Source: Tubulanus polymorphus (lineage: Eukaryota > Nemertea > Palaeonemertea > Tubulaniformes > Tubulanidae). Taken from it: a DNA stretch of 64,000 nt. Both the position numbers and the translations under genes were made by a program. Below, piece after piece: positions 41,159 to 51,964 of the stretch; positions within the stretch are counted from its first letter, which is position 1; every line of letters begins with the position of its first letter. The notes beneath the pieces are model-generated. The model saw nothing but the letters and a program-made list of their open reading frames with translations. It did no database searches and was not told where the DNA came from. The stretch spans positions 7,924,704-7,988,703 of the forward strand of contig NC_134036.1 in assembly GCF_964204645.1 (NCBI RefSeq), given 5' to 3'.

Positions 41159-44100
41159 GGTAATGTTTTTATACCATCATCTAAAATATGCCTTTTATCA
41201 TCAAATGGATTTAAACTAGTTTTTTTCAACTTCATTAATGTACATCTCATGATCTTCTGATCTTAAACAATTCATTTTGTGTTTCATTACAATTGATTTA
41301 TATAAACACTATATAATCTTGAAATTCTATATGTTTATCAACCACATGTTTTGTTATTCCTTTTAACTTTTTAGCTTCATGATCTTTTGTTCTGTAACTA
41401 TACATTTTACTTCTTATCCCAACAAATTGAATCATTTCATCACCCCCTAATTCATCTTTAAATTTACCAGGAATCTTTTTATTATCATTGCTAAATAGTT
41501 CATGATCTTTGGGATAATTGCTAAAATCAAAATGATGTTTTAATGTTTTTAAGTCTTTTGTTATGTCATTTGTCTTGATTTTTAGTATGTAGGCGTCAGT
41601 ATTTTTGGCTATTAATGGAAATCCACAGTTAAATGTACCATCTTCAGTTGATAAATCATAAACATAATCTGTTGGGTTATATATTTCAAATAAATCTTTA
41701 ACTTCTTCAGTTAACTCATTTTCTACATGGCTTAAATTAAAGCAATTTGGTTTAGATTTAATCAATCCAATATTCATATTAAAACCTAATGAATTGCATA
41801 ATATATTTAATCCTGATATAGCAACTTTTCCTTTTTGAGCTAAAGATATTGTTTTGCGGTTTTTGAAACTTTTAGTACCATCGGCTGCGTAGAATCCAAT
41901 GAAGAACCATTTTCTTAAATTATTTTTTGCATTTAATACATAATCTGGAACTATCTTTTCTTTAGTTGAAGTATTACTTTTCACTATTGCATGAATATAG
42001 AATTCGTTATTATATTTTATAGCAAAATCTTTAGGATTATTCACATGTATTCTATAACGTTGCGATGATTTCATAACATCTATGATTTTGAATGTTTTAT
42101 GTGAATAAACTTCTTCACAGAATTTCTTAATTCTTTCTAATAATTTTAAGTCTTGATTGCATAAATACCAGCAATATTGAGTGCGATTAACATAATTATA
42201 CACACCTGCTGAACCATCACCCATGAAAAATCCTTTGATAAAATATTCTTTTTCTTCTAATGTTTCGGGTTCTATATTATAAATATTATCAATTATTTCA
42301 TCAAATGACATATGATTCATTCTTTGGAAAAATCTTTTATGTAATAATTCATCTCCAATTTTTATATCAGTTGGTTTTATTTCATCGCCATTTCGTTTAA
42401 TTAAACTATGATCTTCTGTAACATCTACGAACCCTAATTTAGTTCTAACTCTATAGATTTTATTATTTGTTTTATGTCTAATAATATTCTTTAATTTTTT
42501 CCATCCATTTCTTGTCCAAACATCCATTAATCCATTTATTTGTATTAATTATTTTTCTCCATATGAAATATAACATTCATTTTGTTTTGGAATTATTTCT
42601 GAAATTCTTCTTATCAATATTTTATCATTACATTTTAATAATATTGGGGTGTCAGCTGTTACAGAATCAAAATATAATATTCCAATATGCTTTTCCCCAA
42701 AAAGTGGTTGTAAAACATTATAATAAAAATCATACATTAATAATTTTGATACTTCTAAAACAGTCGAACCAATAAATATAGGTTTATTAAATTTCATTGA
42801 TGTTCTTTTTAATTTAACAGCTGTTAAATAATCTTCAAATCTTTTATTTCCTAAATGTCTAGGACTTGATTGTAAATGTCTTAATCTTTCAGAATTATTT
42901 ACTAATTCAATATCATTTCTATTTCTAATATTTTCACGTTTTACCATAAAAACTATTATTCATTAATTTGAAGAAATCTTTTTCAAAATCTGTTTTTGAT
43001 ATTGTTCTCTGTTGAGTATTGAAATCTATATATTTTTCTAACCACTTCGATTGATTAAATTCAATATATCTATGTACTTTCTTTAATTTCATTCCTTGTT
43101 TTGGATAAAATTTTAACATTCTATAATGAACAATATAATTGTATTTATTATTTTGAGTAAGTATTAATTTTTCTGGAAAAACATGATCTTTCGGTTTTAT
43201 TTTCTTCTGGTATTCACTTAAATAACTATCATCTACAGTTAAATGTTCTGGGCAATAAGGTAAGTTTCTTGTTTTAAACTTTATATTTTCAGGATATTCT
43301 AAATCAACTACAAAGAAATAACCAATTGGTGCTTCATCTTTTGAACTCGCAATTGCGCTTTCTCAATCAGTTTTATCATCATTTTCAACTTCTGTTAATA
43401 TAAAATTTTCATATGGTTGAGGTTGCATCATTGCCCAACCATATAAATTATTGGCGTCAATATATAATAATTTATATTCATCATTTGCTTTAAAATACCT
43501 ATCTCCCATAACACCACTAATTCCACCTCTAATTGATTTTTCAAATAATAAAACCATATCTGGTTTTTTTAATAAATCTAATTCTACATTTGTATATTTT
43601 AAACCACATTGCCAGGTTAAACCAGGACTAGAGTAGCAATAACAAGGATCAACATTAAAATGATTCAAATTAACTTCTCTAAATTTTTCAAATATGTCAG
43701 CCAATATCATAACGTCTGATTTTAAATATAAATCAACTAATTCACCATGGTTTTTCATCTTAAAATGGTTCCAAATATTTAATGTTCTATTAAACACTTC
43801 GTCTTTCACATACTCCTCTTTTAATTGATTATAAAATTGATCTTTTAATAATTCTGTTACATTAAAATCATTGTGTGTTTTATAAAATGAATAAGGAATT
43901 GCACCTTTATATCTCAATAATTTAAAATCTTGTTCATTTGGATAATAATATCGAGTTATAACAAAATCATTATCAACTAAACTTTTTGATAAATTATCTA
44001 ATGAACTTGCTAGAAATCTATAAGAATCTAAAAATCTAATGCAACCAAATTGAAATGAAATATAATTTTCAGATGTTTTAGCTAATAGTTTAAAATCATA

Positions 44101-46203
44101 TTTTCTTACATTTACACCATTCATAGCATTATATTCTTCTATTTCTTGATTAATTGCGCCCAATTTTCCCGATAATTGTTTTATAAATAGATGGGTATCA
44201 TAGCCTGATAAATTATGAAATAATATTGGTACGAAATTAACTTTCTTAGCTTGTAAATTGCAATCTTCATGAGCAGCTCCACGATATTCTGAATTTAAAT
44301 GATCATGATCTCTAACTCTTTTATCAAATGAATTAAAACGTTTTTCACAATAACAACAATGAGTTGCATAATTAAAATCAATTTCATCTTTTGTCATAAC
44401 TATTCTTTTATTTTTGTTTAATAATTTTGCAAAATCACTTTTTAATTCAATCATTTTATCACAAAAATCATTAACTACATTTTCACCTCTAAAAGAAATA
44501 TATTGACTTTCATATAATTCAGGATAATTTGATTTTATATAAATTCCATAAGCAGCAGCTCTTTGATGAACTTTTTTAATTGTATTTATAATTGGTGGGT
44601 CTTGTATTGTGTCTTCATTTAATTCATTTCCTTTGTCCATTGATTTTAATAATTGCTTTTTGTTATATATTTCTTTTCTATCTTGATCAGTTAATTCTTT
44701 ATTCAACGATTCAAAATCCCCATAAATTACAAATGGAACAATATTCTTAAATTTATGATTAGTAAGTTTCAATTTATAATCTTTTTCTGTTGGCATTATT
44801 AATTTACAAAAATCTTTATTATCACATAATTCTTTATATTTTAGTAATGTATTCTCAGTCATAAATTTAGATAAACATTTTCTACATAGATAAATTTTAT
44901 TATGGTGATCACTTTCTGTTCTAAAGAATAAATCAATTTGTTTTAACCACATATAATGTTCATTTTCATCTTTTTTGTAATATAACAAATCTATAGCATT
45001 TTCATCATCATAATATTCTGTTAAATATAAAGCTTCCAATGTATAATCTTTAATATTTTCACCTTTTGTCTTTGGTAATTGCATTAATTCGAATACATTT
45101 ATTTTTAAATTATTAACTTTTTCTATTTTAGAAATCATTTTTATAGTTACTGGATATTGATCAATTTTATATAATGTTTCATATTTCCGATAATCTGTTA
45201 TTCTACAAACATTTTCCTGTGTTGGACGTAAGCAACTAATAATTGACCATAGAAAACATTTATTATCTTCATTTTGAATATTTATTACTGCTTTTGTTGT
45301 AAATGGTAATTAAATATAAGATGATGCTTTAATATCCTTTTCTGTTGTAAAGTTTGAATCATTTTTAAACATTTTATTACTTTTTGATGTTTTATTTCTT
45401 TTTGTATTATAAACATTTAAATCTAAATATATAATTTCATTCAATGTTAAGCCAGAACCCTCAAAATATCTTTCTTCAATATGACGTTTAAATTCATTAA
45501 ATATTTTTTCTAACTTCTCTTTTATATGTGTTTTTGAAATTATTTCTTCAGAGAGTGTTTGAATATTATAATCCATTTTATCTTCTGACTTTATAAAACT
45601 TACTTTCCCAGAGATACTAATTTTTGGATATTCAACATCTGTTATCAAATCTAGTATTTTTTCTATTATTTCATTAAATGTACTATAATCTTCTATTGTT
45701 GTACCTTTAAAAAATCTAAATATAATAGCTGCAGGACCAATTTTACTATGTAATGTTTCTAAAATTTCAATTGTATCTTTTATTTCTAGTGAATCAATAT
45801 AATTTCTAACATTTTCCATGTATGGTTTATTTGAAACGGATTTAGTTTTTGAAGTTGATTTTTTTACTTGTTGAGGTTTATTATCAAAATATTCTGATCC
45901 TAAAACATTTTTATTTAAATTTTTATAATGTTTTTGTGATTCGAGATGTCTATTATAATTCCCTTTTACTATAAATTCATTACAAACTTCACATTTTATT
46001 TCATCCACATTCATATTTTCTAATCGTTCTTTTCTTTCATTGGAATTTTCTGGAGTTTCAAAATCTATTACATTTTTTATATGATTTGCAGATTTTTCAT
46101 GTCGTGATTTTTGGGATTTATCGATGTATTTTTTACAATATTGACAATAATATTGATTTTTATTGACATTTTTATTGACATCTGGCTGTGGTTCATTCTC
46201 CAT
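41156..46203 (-). pseudogene. POLB: Protein-primed family B DNA polymerase with intein, multiple breaks
   Basis: Replicative polymerase of Polintons. From 46203: two zinc fingers (YYCQYCKKYIDK, IKCEVCNEFI), the conserved NKCFLW region (near 45265), Exo I YGDFES (about 44718), an embedded Cys/His block with RDHDHL and CNLQ (44340-44260), Exo II FHNLSGYDTH (about 44215), Exo III LKSDVMILAD (about 43730), motif A YIDANNLYGW (about 43470), motif B MNNSFYGK (about 42960), then motif C split by the intein. Breaks: TAA 45310-45312, TGA 43363-43365, a frameshift near 42940, TAA 42549-42551 in the intein, and TAA 41298-41300 near the C-terminus. The end near 41156 is inferred from a DDKRH-type tail. 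Start CCTTATAAATGG, 18 bp from the terminal repeat. Confidence 0.9.
41601..42665 (-). other. Intein with LAGLIDADG homing endonuclease in PolB motif C
   Basis: A 355-codon insertion in the polymerase between YFD and TDAYIL. Block A: SVTADTPILL (Ser1 at 42663-42665). Block B: VTEDHSLI with the TxxH His. Endonuclease motifs: KGFFMGDGS (about residues 135-145) and IGFYAADGT (about 230). Block F: VYDLSTEDGTFNCG. The end is PLIAKN with terminal Asn at 41601-41603, and Thr is the first C-extein residue. The penultimate residue is Lys, not the usual His. One TAA (42549-42551) interrupts the splicing domain between blocks A and B. The site corresponds to the pol-c insertion site known from archaeal and giant-virus PolB. 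Confidence 0.92.
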
Positions 46204-46220
46204 TTATAAGGAAAAAACAT

Positions 46221-46283
46221 TACTTGTGGTGATGAGTGGTCGACCTTCGACCTCTGATCTGAAAGCCTACTTTCCCAATTACT
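46221..46283. repeat. P2 right terminal inverted repeat
   Basis: Perfect inverted copy of 28793-28855, ending AATTACT at 46283 and followed by the CACATT duplication. Confidence 0.95.
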
Positions 46284-46684
46284 CACATTATACTCAAGAT
46301 CTGCTTTTGGTCATTAACGGTTGACAAAACCATCATATGCCAATTACAAAATACTTATTACGGATAAAAAACCTCTCGTTTGACTTGTCAGGTTTAAGGT
46401 ATTTCACTACTCTTCCTTCTGAACTAACCAGATTCTGCTCATACGCAAACTATTCTAGCTAATTACCTATCCACATGTTTCAGCAACAGCACTCACTAAC
46501 TACAAACTGTCAAACCAAGGTTTTTAATCTGTGACATATAGTATTCCATGTTTATGATTTACGAATTGATGGATCTATCATAGTTAATTATATTGATTAT
46601 AGCAATCAATGACTATTTCCTGGATAGAGATCTGGGAGCAAAATGAGTGACGTCAAACGGCCTCAGACGTGAAACTTAGTTATG
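46284..46684. repeat. P2 right target duplication and composite-repeat spacer
   Basis: CACATT (46284-46289), then sequence matching 18455-18839, starting ATACTCAAGATCTGC. No gene. It confirms that P2 split a pre-existing copy of the repeat. Confidence 0.8.
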
Positions 46685-48444
46685 GTCGCATTTCGTTGCT
46701 TGAATATTTTCCGAATTTCTAACATTTTCTATTATGCGTTTAAATCCCGGGTCCGGTAGTGTTTCGTTTTCTCAGGTATACTTTTAGAATGGTCGAGTCG
46801 TTTGTTACCCGGGGATGTTAGAAAAGGAGGATAAGGATGACTTCAGGTGTTAATGTAAATATTGTCCGAATTATCAACATTTTCTTTTACCCATTTTTTT
46901 AGCGGCTACGGTCATGTTTCGTTTTCTCGAGTATTTTCAGAATGGTCGAGTCGTTTGTTACTGGAGGATGGTTGACAAGGATGAGTGAGGGTGACTTCAG
47001 TTTTTAATGTAAATATTTTCCGAATTTTCAACCTTCTGTTTCATGTGTTTTAATAACGGCTTCGGTCGTGTTTGGTTTTCTCGAGTATTTTCAGAATGGT
47101 CGAGTCGTTTGTTACCCGGGGATGTAAGAAAAGGAGGATAAGGATGACTTCAGTTTTTAATGTAAATATTTTCCGAATTTTCAACATTTTCTTTTATCTA
47201 TTTTTATATCGGCTTCAGTCGGGTTTCGTTTTCTTGAGTATTTTCAGAATGACCAATTGGTTTGTTACTGGGCGATCTTTGACAAGGAGGATTGAGGATG
47301 ACGTCAGTTTTTGATGTAAATATCTTCTGAATTTTCAAAATTTTCTTTTATCTGTTTTAATATCGGCTTCGGTCATGTTTTGATTAATCAAGTTTATATA
47401 GAATGGTCGATTCGTTTGTTACTGGGGATGATTTACAAGGAGGACTGCGGATGATTTCAGTTTTTAGTGTAAATATTTTCAATATTTTCAACCTTTTGTT
47501 TCATGTGTTTTAATAACGGCTTCGGTCGTGTTTCGTTTTCTCGAGTATTTTCAGAATGGTCGAATGGTTTATCACAGGATGATGTTTGACAAGGAGGAGT
47601 GAGGATGAATTCAGTTGTCAATGTAAGTATTTTCCGAATTTTAAACATTTTATTTTATCTGTTTTAATATCGGCTTCGGTCCTGTTTCGTTTTCTTGAGT
47701 ATTTTCAGTATGGACGTGTCGTTTGTTACCGGGGGATGTTTGACAAGGAGGATTGAGGATGACATCAGTTGTTAATGTAAATATTATCCGAATTATAAAC
47801 ATTATCTTTTATCTGTTTTGATATCGGCTCCGGTCGTGTTTCGTTTTCTCGAGTATTTTCAGAATGGTTGAGTCTTTTGTTACTGGGGATGATTGACAAG
47901 GAGGATTGAGAATAACTTCAGATTTTAATGTAAATATTTTCCGAATTTTCAACGTTTTCTTTTATCTGTTTTGATATCGGCTTCAGTCGTGTTTCGTTTT
48001 CTAGAGTATTTTCAGAATGACCAATTGAATTGTTACTGGGAAATGTTTGACAAGGAGGAGTGAGGATGACTTCAGTTTTTAATATAAATATTTTCCGAAT
48101 TTTCGAAATTGTCTTTTAGTTGTTTTAATATCGGCTTCGGTCGTCTTTCGTTTTCTCGAGTATTTTCAGAATGGTCGAGTGGTTTGTTACTGGGGGATGT
48201 TTGACCAGGAGGAGTGATGATGACTTCAGTTGTTAATGTAAATATTTTCCAAATTATCACTAATTTCCCGTAGCCGTTTTAAAGTCGGCTTCGGTCATGT
48301 TTCGTTTTCTCGAGTATTTTCAGAATGATTAAGTAGTTTGTTACTCGGGAATGTTTGACCAGGAGGAGTGAGGATGACTTCAGTTTTAAATGAACATATT
48401 TTCCGAATTTTCAACATTTTTTCATCTGTTTTACTATCGGCTGA
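46685..48444. repeat. 153-bp satellite, array 4
   Basis: Eleven to twelve units, the longest array. CGGC marker starts at 47057, 47210, 47364 and 47517 give a period of 153-154 bp. Divergence between units is visible, including single-unit differences such as TTACCCGGGGATG. Confidence 0.9.
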
Positions 48445-48859
48445 GGTGTGCATGTGCACAGTCGGACTAAAGACATTTCTACCAAATAGCGACATAAATA
48501 CCGGGAAAATCAAAGAAACCACACGTGATGAAACTTTCAAGGTCTTGTATATGTATATGAATGAAAAACCTCTCGTTTGACTTGTCAGGTTTAGGGTTTT
48601 TCACCACTCTTCCTTCTGAACTAACCAGACTCTGCTCAAACTATTCTAGCTAATTATCTATCCATATGTTTCACCAACAGCACTCACTTACTACAAACTG
48701 TCAAACCAAGTTTTTTAATGTGTGACACGTAGTATTCCATGTTTATAATTTACGAATTGATGGATCTATCAAAGTTAACTATACTGAGTATAGCAATCAA
48801 TAACTATTTCCTGGAGATCTGGGAGCAAAATGAGTGACATGAAACTTAGTGATGGTCGC
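48445..48859. repeat. Composite-repeat spacer
   Basis: Fusion of the two spacer halves seen at 18171-18370 and 18530-18839, with the middle deleted. No gene. Confidence 0.7.
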
Positions 48860-49215
48860 ATTTTGTTGCTTGAATATTTTCCGAATTTCCAACATTTTGT
48901 ATCATCCGTTTAAATTTTGGGTTCGGTCGTGTTTTGTTTTTCTTAAGTATTTTTAGAATGGTCGAGTCGTGTGTTACTGGGGGGATGTTGGACAACGAAT
49001 ATTCAAGTTTGAGGATGACTTCAGTTTTTTATGAGAATATTTTCCGAATTTTTAAAATTTTCTTTTATCTGTTTTAATATCGGCTTCGGTCGTGTTTCGT
49101 TTTCTCGAGTATTTTCAGAATGGTCGAGTCGTATGTTACTGGGGGATGTTTGACAAGGAGGATTGAGGATGACTTCAGTTTTTATGTAAATATTTTCCTA
49201 CTTTTCAACATTTTA
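48860..49215. repeat. 153-bp satellite, array 5
   Basis: Two to three units; the last stops at a junction with unique sequence near 49215. Confidence 0.85.
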
Positions 49216-50440
49216 TTTTATTCATACTCAGTCCACCCTGTCAAATATCCCCAATTAATAAAACGAATCGACAATACTAAAAATACTTGTGATAACCAAG
49301 ACACGACCAAAGTCGAGAATACAAAATACAGATTACAGTAAATTGCCGTAGCCTCCTAATAAAACTGGGAACAATATTTAGCAAAACAAATGATTTGAAA
49401 TCATCAAATTTTTGTATGATAACATTTGCCATTAAAGAGACATTGATCCGATGGCCATCAATTTTCGTGCCGGTGCATATAGTAACTAATTACATCGTTT
49501 TATTTTAGAATACATGTATTTGTTAGTTAAAACAGGAGTGATGTGATTTATTCCTGCCTCTTGTTTCGGTCTTGTAGCCGCGTTCTAAACCCGCTGAAGT
49601 TGGTATGTTAAACCCGCATACCATAAAAGAATGAAGCAGACAGTTAATAGAGTTCAAATATTCTAGTACACGTACTTCATTGTGTCAATTTTGGGTCACG
49701 ATATGATCGAATTTCCACACAATAGCCGCCACCCAAATCGTATTGTAGTAACGCTTGGTTAGAGCTTCATTCGAGAACCAGCCACCACGTCTAGCGCACG
49801 CACACCAGTGAAGGGCCTGTATTGAGGATTACCCACCAAAGCCAAGTCGTCAGAAAATCCCAACATATCTGGTAAGTTTTAGATTATAATTAAGATTAAC
49901 GATCATGAAATGTATTTAAATCAGTGGATTCGTAAACTATCTTTCATATCAAAGATTTTGTAGTTAGTTTTGTTGTAGGTGTATAGTACCATTCTTCAAA
50001 AACTGAATTAGTTTTGTATTCAAATCTTTTATTTCAGGCCTAGTTTAATTTCTCAAGTTCAATTGATTTTTTTCTGATAGTTGACCTTTTTGTTCGGAAA
50101 TCTTACAATCTTTAGTTTTCGTTTGTAGATACCCAAAACGCCCTAGTGATAGATATCTCGACTAGTCGGAAACATATTTTTGATTACTTTTAGAATATAA
50201 CGGTGAGTATTCAACATATTCATTGCTGTTAGTTTCTCCTAAGTGTGAAGATTTCTTTTTTAGAATAATTTGCTTATCTGTTTTAGATTGATAGCACACT
50301 GGAAACAAAATCGATTGAATAGTCAACATCAAAACATGGGATCTTTATTTAATATGAATGGTTGAGTATGTGTTCATTTCATATAAGAATGAATTAGAAT
50401 CTTTCAACGATGAATAAAAGTGAAAGAATGAATTGAGTTT
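49216..50440. other. Gene-free part of composite repeat, second copy
   Basis: Matches 19591-20740 from about 49325. The TCTGGTAAGTTTTAG splice-like site is kept near 49868. A small extra piece near 50115-50145 is absent from the first copy. No gene supported. Confidence 0.45.
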
Positions 50441-50640
50441 TCTAGCAGCAACCGTCAACATAGTAGCAGCAGCATCCATCAACATAGGAGCAGCAGCATC
50501 CGTCAACATAGGAGCAGCAGCATCCATCAACATAGGAGAGGCAGCATCCGTCAACATAGGAGCAGCAGCATCCGTCAACATAGGAGCAGCAGCATCCATC
50601 AATATAGTAGCAGCAACAGCAGCAGCACAATTTGGTATCA
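50441..50640. repeat. 24-bp CAG-rich minisatellite, second copy
   Basis: Eight regular units of AGCAGCAGCATCCRTCAACAT type. The + strand frame is open across the tract (AASINIGA/AASVNIGA repeats) and ends shortly after, at AAACAAGTAAGTTT, another possible splice donor. Confidence 0.8.
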
Positions 50641-50724
50641 ACATAGGATCCAAGCGGCATCAAAAAATTAAAAACAAGTAAGTTTAAAGATAAGTTTTTC
50701 ACCCCTAAGCTGAAAATACGGAAC

Positions 50725-50870
50725 TGTCAAGGTTTTTCAGAGCTTCATTTTCCCGAGATAGTAACTGGAGAAAATATCGGTAAACTCTTCGGTACCGGGA
50801 TTAAGTTCCACGACGACGTGATACCACCAGGAGCTCCCGAAATCCCAAACAGTGCTTCATATAATTATTA
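50725..50870 (+). other. Exon-like segment, second copy
   Basis: Copy of 20990-21122. After TTTTTCAG the frame reads FPEIVTGENIGKLFGTGI and DVIPPGAPEIPNSAS. Unassigned. About six substitutions against the first copy, mostly amino-acid changing. Confidence 0.3.
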
Positions 50871-51459
50871 ATTTCTATTTCGTCATTACAGCACGTTTTA
50901 AAACATTTTCAGTACAAAATAAAAAGCGCTTCGTTCGACTTCGAAAAAAAGACAAGTTTGTTTGGTCTTTTAAAATCTTGAATTCTTCCAGCAAATGTTA
51001 ATTCTACAGAGCTCATTGATGCGCAGTGCCGGTACATGGATTCACAAACTTGTACTATTCTGTTTTTGCCAATCATGCCATTCAAATCAATCAATTTATT
51101 CAAACATTTTCAGCAACATTGGAATAGCAAGAGCAGTATGAGCGACAGAGGAACAACGGAGGAAAAATGAATCGCTTAGTATAAAAGATAAGTAGAGTTA
51201 CATTCATCACTAGGAGCTGTAAAGTGTTTTGAATGCAGTCTGATATGTGTAAGATTGTAAGTGTAGAAGTTTCACTCATTGTTTCAGTCTAACAAAGTTG
51301 TGACTGATGTACATGTAACCGTGATTGTGTACACAGTCATTTCACTTATTCCTCATTTGGATGAATGTTCGTTCTCTCATCTTCATTAGCAATAAGAATA
51401 ATTTCCATCCGTTTAACCGCGACATCATGACATTTCTACCTCTCTGATTGTAGTGTGGA
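50871..51459. other. Gene-free part of the composite repeat, second copy
   Basis: Matches 21123-21659. Nothing recognisable beyond splice-like TTTTCAG motifs. Confidence 0.4.
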
Positions 51460-51850
51460 TTAGGAGTGGTTTGGAATAGGGAAGGGTACAGAGGAGCTCA
51501 CACGTAGGGTAGGATAGGACAATATGATAAGGTTAGGTCGAGTTGGATGGTGCAGGATGCGTTGGTGAGGTTGGGTTGGATGGTGAGTTTGGTAGAACTG
51601 ATCACGGGGTGAGTGGTGTATGTGGTAGGATAGGGTAGTGTAGTTCGGTAGGTCTGCGATTAGAGATAGAAAGGCTGGTGTTAAGGCATTACAGAAGTGA
51701 CGGTGGTAGGGTTCGGGTAGGAGGATGAGGTGGGGTATGGTAATAGGATAGAGTAGGACAGGATGTGATAGGGTAAGGTCTCTGGGTGGGGTAGGGTTGT
51801 CTGGTTGTGGTTGGGTTTGGGATTGGTTTAGTTCTTTGAAGGGTATGCTT
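51460..51850. repeat. G/T-rich strand-asymmetric tract, second copy
   Basis: Copy of 21660-22135 lacking roughly 90 bp at its right side. Same GGGTAGG-type motifs. Confidence 0.7.
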
Positions 51851-51964
51851 AGTACAATGTTTGAACGTGTTGAGCTTGAATGAACCGAACACTGATATCC
51901 GATTAAAAAAGAAATCATGCAACGAGAAAAGCATCGATCGTTGAAAAATTAAACAGATGTTACC

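Larger units (their letters stand above)
28793..46283 (-). mobile_element. Complete Polinton/Maverick P2, 17,491 bp
   Basis: Bounded by perfect 63-bp inverted repeats starting AGTAATTGGG and by CACATT duplications. It encodes, on the - strand, PolB (with intein), minor capsid candidate, five small or membrane proteins, coiled-coil protein, major capsid protein, integrase, ATPase and two accessory proteins; on the + strand, a zinc-finger/ribbon protein and a small terminal protein. ATPase, integrase and several small genes are open. PolB, both capsid genes and others have single stops or frameshifts. This is virus-like in content and recently inserted, but disabled. Confidence 0.95.

Noticed and set aside
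1-46283. Stop-codon reassignment or readthrough to explain single in-frame stops
   Set aside because: TAA, TAG and TGA all occur, the positions differ between copies, and frameshifts are also present. Normal decay explains the pattern.
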